Part shown: piece by piece, positions 58,571-64,000 of the stretch
Layout of the letters: every line of letters starts with the position of its first letter
Position numbering within the stretch: the first letter of the stretch is position 1
DNA from: Caldifarciminota bacterium
GTDB lineage: Bacteria; Hydrothermota; Hydrothermia; LBFQ01
Assembly (NCBI GenBank): GCA_027003075.1
Contig: JALWYV010000005.1
Span: 1 to 64,000, forward strand
Direction: 5' to 3'
DNA: 64,000 nt
The notes under the pieces: generated by a model
What the model was told of the DNA's origin: nothing
Database searches by the model: none
Seen by the model: the letters and a program-made list of their open reading frames with translations, nothing else
Position numbers and translations under genes: made by a program

Positions 58571-60133
58571 TCAGTCCTGCAACTTCTCCATAACGTCAAG
58601 GTAGAGGCCGTCCGGGGTGGTCTGGAGCAGTATGCGAACCTTCGTATCCGGAGGATAAAGGCCGAGGAACCCCTGAGGGTCTATAACCCTGACCCCGAGG
58701 AGCTTGTTGGATATGTCCTCCAGCCTGCCCTCTATCAGGATGTAGGAGTTCAGACCCAAAAAGCCCATCTTAACGAGATCCTTGAAGAACTTGTCGTCAA
58801 CCTCTTCGGACTTGAGTACGAGGTCCGCCTTGGCGCTGACGTAGTCTATGTCTCCCTTCTCGGCGAAGAAGGCGTCTATCTCCTCAACGAGTGAGGGTAG
58901 GAAGGCCTCGTCCATGGAGAAACCGGAGGCCACCTTGTGTCCACCGTAGTCTATCAGCATCCAGGAGATGCTATCAAGGAGTTCCAGCGTGTCAAAGCCC
59001 TGAGGAGCCCTCAGCTCTCCCACGACCTTCTTGTCGTCCCTGCGGCCGAGGGCTATTGATGGCACCTTGTACTTCTCCTTTAGCTTGTTGGCGACGTACC
59101 CCAGATATCCCATCCCTTTCTTTCCGAGGTCAACCATTATGTAGGGACGGGAAGTGGAAACGCTATGCTTTATCTCGGAAAGGATCTCCTCCGCTTTGCG
59201 GTACCAGATCTCGGAGAAGGTTACCAGCCTCCTCATTATCTCCTCGGCCACGTTTATATCTTTGGTCATAAGGAGCTCAACACCCTCGTGGTAGTTACCC
59301 TTCGTGTGGGACGAGGATATGATGTTGGTAAGCTCGTAGAGGGTGGGCTTTTTACCCTTGACGTTCTCGTAGGCCTTCTGGAAGGTAAAGGTGTGCTCGG
59401 TGAATATCTCCTCAGCCTTGTTATAAAGCGCCCTGTTTTCGGAGAAGATGGGCATGCGATCGGCGATTATCCCTATGGTGGACCATACGAAGTACTCCGG
59501 TTTTTCCTGAATAATCGTGGATATGTCCCAGTGGTTGGTTATCTTGAAGAGGTACCACGCGAACTTAAAAGCCACACCAGACCCCGACAGGTAGGGGTAC
59601 GCTCCTCCCCGCTTGGGGTTCACTATCAGGTAGTCCGGATCCTGAACGAAGACCTCGTGGTGGTCTGTAACGATCACCTCTATACCCATCTCCCGCGCCA
59701 TCGCTATTTCCTCTTCGGCGTTCGTACAGCAATCGGTCGTTATTATGAGTTTCACCTCGTTCTGAGCCGCGTACTTAAGGCCTTCCTCGTTGATAGAGTG
59801 CCCGCCTTTACTTTTCTTATCAGGGATGTAATAGAGTGCACGCCCTCCCACCGTTTTTATGGCATCGTAAAGGATGGAAGTCCCGGTGACACCGTCGGCG
59901 TCGTCGTGTCCCCACACCAGAATCGTCTCCTTACGACCTATAAACTTCGCAGTGAGTTTTACGGCCTCCTCCATATCGGGTATGAGTTCGGGAGGAGGCA
60001 TGTTCTCCACCTTCGGCTCAAAGGTCACCTCCAGAAGAGCCTCGTCGTTTATACCCTTTTCCACGAGCAACCTCGCGACGAGCGGATGTATATCCCTCTC
60101 TACTATGGCAGAGACTATGTCCCCTTTGATCAC
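58571..60133 (-). CDS. RecJ-like DHH/DHHA1 phosphoesterase
   Basis: 520 residues. Motif I WGHDDADGVTG, motif II ITTDCCTNAEE, motif III VTDHHEV (DHH), motif IV region GSGVAFKF, and a DHHA1 domain with DYGGHKVASGF. Manganese ligands all present. Likely a 5'-3' single-strand exonuclease or oligonucleotide-degrading enzyme; shorter than E. coli RecJ and lacking its full OB region, so it may be closer to archaeal-type RecJ proteins. GTG start overlaps the DUF177 stop, with AAGGAGGTAA before it. Confidence 0.85.
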   Translation of the reverse strand: MIKGDIVSAIVERDIHPLVARLLVEKGINDEALLEVTFEPKVENMPPPELIPDMEEAVKLTAKFIGRKETILVWGHDDADGVTGTSILYDAIKTVGGRALYYIPDKKSKGGHSINEEGLKYAAQNEVKLIITTDCCTNAEEEIAMAREMGIEVIVTDHHEVFVQDPDYLIVNPKRGGAYPYLSGSGVAFKFAWYLFKITNHWDISTIIQEKPEYFVWSTIGIIADRMPIFSENRALYNKAEEIFTEHTFTFQKAYENVKGKKPTLYELTNIISSSHTKGNYHEGVELLMTKDINVAEEIMRRLVTFSEIWYRKAEEILSEIKHSVSTSRPYIMVDLGKKGMGYLGYVANKLKEKYKVPSIALGRRDDKKVVGELRAPQGFDTLELLDSISWMLIDYGGHKVASGFSMDEAFLPSLVEEIDAFFAEKGDIDYVSAKADLVLKSEEVDDKFFKDLVKMGFLGLNSYILIEGRLEDISNKLLGVRVIDPQGFLGLYPPDTKVRILLQTTPDGLYLDVMEKLQD

Positions 60134-60669
60134 TGCTTACCTCCTTCTTTTAAAGCTTTTTCCAGAAATATTCCGAGCTTACGCGTTTTCTCCACCTCCT
60201 CGTGGAGATGTTCGGCCTCGTCCTCTATCTTGAGGCCACATACCGGGCATATACCCTTACAGTCCGGAGAGCAGACAGGATTTATGGGCAGGTTTGATAT
60301 GAAGATCTCCCTTATTATGGGTAATACGTCCACCTCATCCCGCTCAATGTAAATGCTATCAACGTCCTCGTCCTTCAAAGACTCCCCACCCGTGTACTCC
60401 CCTCTCCGTAGTATGTTTTCGTCGGAAAAATGGAAGGTTTCCACGTACTCGTCAAGGCACCGGGAACATACGAACCGCATCTTCACCTCACCCTCAACCT
60501 TCAGGTGGTACCCTATATCCACCCTGGCGACGGTTATCTTAACGCTGGCATTCCCCACCACGGAGTACTCCCCCCTGTAGTCCATCTCCTCCGGTGTCAC
60601 CTCAACCTTGAAAGTGCGGGGTTTGTACCCTATGTCCTTGAGCAGGATGAGTATCTCACTCCTTCCCAC
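60130..60669 (-). CDS. DUF177/YceD-like zinc-cluster protein
   Basis: 179 residues. CSRCLDEY at about 69-76 and a C-terminal CSPDCKGICPVCG, the signature of YceD proteins, which in many bacteria precede rpmF and are linked to 23S rRNA or L32 production. Here rpmF does not follow; a DHH protein does. Its start overlaps nusB, suggesting an RNA-metabolism operon. Confidence 0.82.
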   Translation of the reverse strand: MGRSEILILLKDIGYKPRTFKVEVTPEEMDYRGEYSVVGNASVKITVARVDIGYHLKVEGEVKMRFVCSRCLDEYVETFHFSDENILRRGEYTGGESLKDEDVDSIYIERDEVDVLPIIREIFISNLPINPVCSPDCKGICPVCGLKIEDEAEHLHEEVEKTRKLGIFLEKALKEGGKQ

Positions 60670-61099
60670 TTTCCAACCTCTTTTTAAAAGACTTCAGTAC
60701 TCCCATCACGAAGGACGGGGACTTCTCCGCGGAAAAGCGCTTCGCGAACGTGCCGTAGTCGTAGATGGTCCGGTTCACGTCATCGGCACCCTTCAATATC
60801 TCGGCCATTCCGGCAAGTATAGCCGCCCTGTCAAGGGCGAGCAACCTCTCGGGTCTCCATCCCGTCAGGGTATCGGATAGGTGCCCGTATAGGGCGTCCT
60901 CGTTCCGAAGGTAGAACTCTATAAGATCCCTCAGCCTGTCCACCTCCTCCGGGGATAGATCCTCCCTCTCCCTTACGTCGCTAAGGAAACTTTCAGGATC
61001 CTCCTCGTTGCTCTCGTACCTGTAGATGTACTCCGCGAATAGGCTCCGCACCACCTCCTGAGGGGTCTTGAACATATCGCGGTAAAGTCGTTTATCCAT
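60656..61099 (-). CDS. nusB: Transcription antitermination protein NusB
   Basis: 147 residues, all helical. The conserved C-terminal part is clear: RPERLLALDRAAILAGMAEI and the ending FVMGVLKSF. Acts with NusE/S10 in rRNA antitermination. ATG overlaps the ptsI 3' end by 8 bases. Confidence 0.88.
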   Translation of the reverse strand: MDKRLYRDMFKTPQEVVRSLFAEYIYRYESNEEDPESFLSDVREREDLSPEEVDRLRDLIEFYLRNEDALYGHLSDTLTGWRPERLLALDRAAILAGMAEILKGADDVNRTIYDYGTFAKRFSAEKSPSFVMGVLKSFKKRLESGKE

Positions 61100-62483
61100 C
61101 TTTCCTCCAGTCTTCTACTATCTTTGCCGCTTTTACAAAGAACGAAGGTGAAACGGAGAACCTGCGAAATCCAAGAGACAGCAGGAAACGGAGCCCATCC
61201 TCGTCGGATGCGAGCTGTCCGCATACGCTTACGGGTCTTCGGGAGTTATTGAGTACGTGTCTGAGGAGGTCACCGAATACCGGGTTTACCTGTTCTTTTA
61301 TGTCGCTCGTACCCCTCTCCCTTCCCGTGAAAAAGGCCCAGAGGTCGTTCGTCCCCACCGAGAAGAAGGTAGCGTAATCGTTCACCCCGGATATGCTCCA
61401 TGCAAACGAAGGGACCTCAACCATGAAACCTAAGTGTTCTATCCCCTTTGAGGTTACGTAGTCGTAGAAGGTTCGGGCGGTGTCGGGGAAGTCTACCATG
61501 GGTATCATTATACGGAAGTTCGGATACCTTTTTACGATTTCCAGAAGGGAATCAAACTTCTCCCTGAGGTCGTTCAGGAGCCTCATGGCCCCCCTCGTCC
61601 CGTGGTACTTCTCGCCCCCAACGTCGTACGCTCTGATTATTACGGGGGCATTGAGGCGGGCGAACCTCTCCCAGTCCACCCGTCCCAGATCCACGTTCAG
61701 GAGGTACTCCGTTCGCAGCAAACCCACGCCCGTTTCGTACCTCTCCGCCCAGAACACGTCCTCCGGGATGTCAAGATTAAGAAGTATCTCCACCTCCTCA
61801 CCGTCGGCCGTCAGGAAGATTCTCCCCTTCCTTATGTGTTCCTGTCTGTCAAAGGTATCTATGGGTTTACGGGAGACGATCCCGGCCTCCCCATCAACGT
61901 AAACGACCTCGCCGTTCCTGAACTTCGTGGGATCTATTCCCACAACTGTAGGTATATGGGCGTTAGCGAGGATTATGGCCGCGTGGGAGTCAGATGAAAG
62001 TTCCTTCAGGACCACGGCCGCCACCTTTCTGGTTTTTAGTTTGAGGGCTAGGGGGATGCTTACGCTCTCGGCCACGAAAACGGTGTCCTCGTTTATGGGA
62101 AGGTCAAGGGTGCCGTTATGGAGTATATCGTGTATTATCTGTACTATCTCCTGAGCCTTGCGGGCGAAGAAGGGGTCAGCGGATCTCATCCTCTCAACTA
62201 AGGGTCTCAGGGCTATGTCAACGGCCTCCTTTTCGGATACACCGAGGTCAAGACAGGTTTTAAGCCTCTTTCTGAACGTCGGGTCGGTGATTATCAGCCG
62301 TACGAACTGGGCGAAGACGTCCTCCTTTTCCCTCTCAAGATCACCGGCTATGCGATCCAGCACACCTAAGAAATCTTCCTCTATTCGGGAGGGAGTGGCG
62401 AAAACGAAGACCCTCCCCTTCGCCCTTCCCGGCACCAGTCCAACGCCTGTAAGTACTTCGTCAGTCCCTGTGCTATTCCTCAT
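61092..62483 (-). CDS. ptsI: Compact PTS enzyme I
   Basis: 463 residues, about 100 fewer than usual. Present: SSDSHAAIILANAHIPTVVG with the phosphorylated His, TGVGLLRTEYLLN, IIRAYDVGGEKY, FFSVGTNDLWAFF and active-site Cys in VCGQLASD. The usual NPFLGxRAIR segment is cut down to GTRGAMRLL, so the substrate-binding barrel is abridged. It transfers phosphate from PEP to HPr, whose gene overlaps it. No sugar-specific EII gene is in view. Confidence 0.88.
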   Translation of the reverse strand: MRNSTGTDEVLTGVGLVPGRAKGRVFVFATPSRIEEDFLGVLDRIAGDLEREKEDVFAQFVRLIITDPTFRKRLKTCLDLGVSEKEAVDIALRPLVERMRSADPFFARKAQEIVQIIHDILHNGTLDLPINEDTVFVAESVSIPLALKLKTRKVAAVVLKELSSDSHAAIILANAHIPTVVGIDPTKFRNGEVVYVDGEAGIVSRKPIDTFDRQEHIRKGRIFLTADGEEVEILLNLDIPEDVFWAERYETGVGLLRTEYLLNVDLGRVDWERFARLNAPVIIRAYDVGGEKYHGTRGAMRLLNDLREKFDSLLEIVKRYPNFRIMIPMVDFPDTARTFYDYVTSKGIEHLGFMVEVPSFAWSISGVNDYATFFSVGTNDLWAFFTGRERGTSDIKEQVNPVFGDLLRHVLNNSRRPVSVCGQLASDEDGLRFLLSLGFRRFSVSPSFFVKAAKIVEDWRKDG

Positions 62484-62763
62484 TGAACTTTACCACCTCT
62501 ATTAAATGGGCAAGTGCCTCAACGGCTTCCTCCGCGTCCGGACCCTCGGCCTCAATTACGAGTTCCGTTCCCATGGGTGCGGTAAGCATCATTACACCGA
62601 ATACGCTCTTGGCGTTCACCTTCATCCTGGAACCGTCCGCTTCCTCCTTTATCAAAAAAATGTCGCTCTCAAACTGCCCCGCCAGAGAGGAAATAAGCGT
62701 ACTCGGCCGGGCGTGCAACCCCAACTTGTTCCTCAACCTTACTTTTCTTACGACTTTACTCAC
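62473..62763 (-). CDS. ptsH: Phosphocarrier protein HPr
   Basis: 96 residues. Active-site His in NKLGLHARPSTLI and the regulatory Ser in NAKSVFGVMML, so control by an HPr kinase is possible. GTG start is 12 bases after CCGTAAAAT (62781-62776). The 3' end overlaps ptsI by 11 bases. Confidence 0.94.
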   Translation of the reverse strand: MSKVVRKVRLRNKLGLHARPSTLISSLAGQFESDIFLIKEEADGSRMKVNAKSVFGVMMLTAPMGTELVIEAEGPDAEEAVEALAHLIEVVKFNEE

Positions 62764-62800
62764 GGGAGGGAAGGCATTTTACGGTCGGAAGGTTCACTTC

Positions 62801-63469
62801 TCAAAGGGGGTATATCCTGTGCCACATCGTGAAGGTCCTTCCGTCGCCCGAGACTATACCGACGTCTCCGGATCGCACAACGGTCTTTACCCGGTTTAAG
62901 CCATGGCGGAGGAGGAAGTCGGCGGCGCTTGAGAGGGTTCCCGTGGCACACCCCATCGGCTCCTCTGGATAACCGTACTCCCACGTCCTGACGAAGAGGG
63001 AGTTGCCCACGAGGGTGTAGACGTTAGTATGGTACGGCATCCCCCCCTTCACCGTGGCCCGGTAGAATTCCCTGAGGGGAAAGTCCTCCATTCTCCCCAC
63101 GACAGGTACGACCAGATGTTTTACCCCCTCCATCTCAACGAGGGTGTGATCCCCTCTAATGTTAACCTTCAGATCAAGGGTTATGCCGACGTAATCGCCC
63201 CGGACCTTTACCACTTTGGGGCCGTGGGCATCAACCACGGTCTCCCCGTCCCTACCGTTGAGGCCGAGGTATCCCACCACCCGTGTGGCGTTCCCACAGA
63301 AGGGTACCCTATTGCTCAGGTAATTGAAGTAGTAGAGTTCCGTAGTCCTTTCCTTTTTGATGTACACCCATCCGTTGAAACCTTCCGGCAACTCCGGAAA
63401 ACGTGCAGGATCCGGTTCTCCAGACCCCTTAACTACGAGGAACCTATCTCCACCGATGGATACCTTCAT
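62801..63469 (-). CDS. dapF: Diaminopimelate epimerase, short form
   Basis: 222 residues against the usual 270-280. Both catalytic cysteines are recognisable: VPFCGNATRVVGYL and PMGCATGTLSSA. The N-terminal M-x-G-x-G-N-D-F segment is replaced by SIGGDRFLVVKGSGE. Makes meso-DAP for peptidoglycan and lysine, in line with dapB at 39.6 kb. ATG overlaps the DUF4321 stop. Confidence 0.85.
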   Translation of the reverse strand: MKVSIGGDRFLVVKGSGEPDPARFPELPEGFNGWVYIKKERTTELYYFNYLSNRVPFCGNATRVVGYLGLNGRDGETVVDAHGPKVVKVRGDYVGITLDLKVNIRGDHTLVEMEGVKHLVVPVVGRMEDFPLREFYRATVKGGMPYHTNVYTLVGNSLFVRTWEYGYPEEPMGCATGTLSSAADFLLRHGLNRVKTVVRSGDVGIVSGDGRTFTMWHRIYPL

Positions 63470-63726
63470 ATCATCCGGCTTATCAGGAGAAAGATTAAAC
63501 CGGTGAACACGCCCATAAGGGAGAGTTCAACCTTCAAGCCCACGGAGAAGACGAGGAAGTAGAGGTCAAGGGTAACGTTCTGAAAACCCATGGAGAAGCG
63601 GTACGTTACGGCTTCAAGCGCTCCGCTCGGTGGTACGAAGAGGGGTAGAACGGCCGATAGAACCTCCCCTACGGCTATCCCCAGAATCGTCATAAACAAA
63701 TAAAATACGGGAGGTTTTTGAAACAA
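63466..63726 (-). CDS. Small membrane protein, DUF4321-like
   Basis: 86 residues with two or three helices: YLFMTILGIAVGEVLSAVLP, a middle TLDLYFLVFSVGLKVELSLM and FTGLIFLLISRMI, the DUF4321 layout. The TTG start is one base from the 3' end of tRNA-Leu, so the tRNA and mRNA come from one transcript. Function unknown. Confidence 0.72.
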   Translation of the reverse strand: MFQKPPVFYLFMTILGIAVGEVLSAVLPLFVPPSGALEAVTYRFSMGFQNVTLDLYFLVFSVGLKVELSLMGVFTGLIFLLISRMI

Positions 63727-63727
63727 G

Positions 63728-63811
63728 TGCCGGGAGTGGGACTCGAACCCACACGGGGATTACCCCGGGGGATTTTAAATCCCCTGCGTCTACCGATTCC
63801 GCCATCCCGGC
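63728..63811 (-). tRNA. tRNA-Leu (TAA anticodon)
   Basis: 84 bases. Acceptor GCCGGGA/TCCCGGC, discriminator A, anticodon stem GGGGA/TCCCC around TTTAAAA (anticodon TAA), long variable arm CGGGG/CCCCG, T loop TTCGAGT. CCA not encoded. Followed after a single C by a TTG start. Confidence 0.97.
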
Positions 63812-63820
63812 AAGGACTAT

Positions 63821-63826
63821 ATTTTA
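63821..63826 (-). promoter_or_regulatory. tRNA-Leu -10 box
   Basis: TAAAAT on the minus strand, nine bases before the mature tRNA. No good -35. Confidence 0.55.
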
Positions 63827-63860
63827 AAGTGGTCGGGTACGCAAATTGGTCATAGGATCG

Positions 63861-64000
63861 TTATGGTAGATGTAAAAGTGGACTTGAGGACCCTCTTTCG
63901 TAGAATTCTCGTTTGAAATATTCTTCCTCAACGTCGTTGGTAGGCAGATATATCTCTACAGGGATTTTTAAATTCTTTAAATAATGGTACATAAGAGGAC
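63861..64000 (-). CDS. C-terminal end of an AT-rich gene (partial)
   Basis: Minus-strand frame entering from the right edge and ending at TAA 63863-63861. Visible residues include MYHYLKNLKIPVEIYLPTND followed by VEEEYFKREFYERG and SSPLLHLP. It reads well as protein but is AT-rich, like the DUF262 gene. Too short to assign. Confidence 0.45.
   Translation of the reverse strand, partial: PLMYHYLKNLKIPVEIYLPTNDVEEEYFKREFYERGSSSPLLHLP

Overview
The window reads as a compact chromosomal segment of a thermophilic, respiring, diderm bacterium. Thermophily is inferred from proteins rich in Glu, Lys, Arg, Ile and Val, heavy use of ATA and AGG codons, and a tRNA methyltransferase (Trm1) that is rare in bacteria. 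An LPS-bearing outer membrane is indicated by LpxK, two OmpA-family proteins and several beta-barrels ending in Phe. A type IX-like C-terminal sorting domain (17-19 kb) and the mix of genes suggest the FCB/candidate-phylum neighbourhood, but the lineage cannot be fixed from this sequence.

Layout. 0-8.5 kb: minus-strand housekeeping (FAD oxidase, trm1, rpoD, dnaG, DUF3276, recA, gltX). 8.6-10.4 kb: an AT-rich, foreign-looking DUF262/AlbA_2 fusion, a defence candidate. 10.4-21 kb: small transporter, haem protein, CDF exporter, Nudix, clpP-clpX, thiD, MerR, dprA, a sorting-domain propeller protein, M23 peptidase and a beta-barrel. 21-34.5 kb: PfpI, GT-C transferase, citrate synthase, OmpA with five carboxypeptidase-regulatory repeats, mqnA, UDP-glucuronate decarboxylase-like SDR, plsY, ctaA-ctaB, then a GT2 polyprenol-phosphate glycosyltransferase overlapping an archaeal-type glycerol-1-phosphate dehydrogenase. 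34.5-47.7 kb: a broken gene, ribH, OmpA, tRNA-Lys, GT4, lipoprotein, ABC-type binding protein, dapB, queD, lpxK, a Wzz/BY-kinase, a TPR protein and nuoG. 48.2-49.6 kb: a CRISPR array of 22 repeats without cas genes. 49.6-64 kb: sucC, murC, hsp20, lspA, purF, sodC, a Roadblock-like pair, RecJ-like DHH protein, DUF177, nusB, ptsI-ptsH, dapF, DUF4321 and tRNA-Leu.

The strongest unlisted signal is how genes begin. About 28 start codons on both strands lie only 6-12 nt (mostly 7-9) after a TAnAAT-like -10 box, leaving no room for a ribosome binding site, so leaderless mRNAs look like the default. A minority (recA, clpP, hsp20, the DUF262 gene, internal operon genes) keep a clear GGAGG. Both tRNA genes are followed by a start codon after 1 or 3 nt, so tRNA 3' processing itself would create near-leaderless mRNAs. 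Compaction goes further: four -10 boxes contain the stop codon of the gene before, and four convergent gene pairs share a single TTAA as both stop codons.

Physiology inferred from the gene set: menaquinone by the futalosine route (mqnA), complex I subunit G, haem A/O synthesis for a haem-copper oxidase, citrate synthase and succinyl-CoA ligase, periplasmic Cu/Zn superoxide dismutase, meso-DAP peptidoglycan (dapB, dapF, murC), and a lone HPr/enzyme I pair probably used for regulation.
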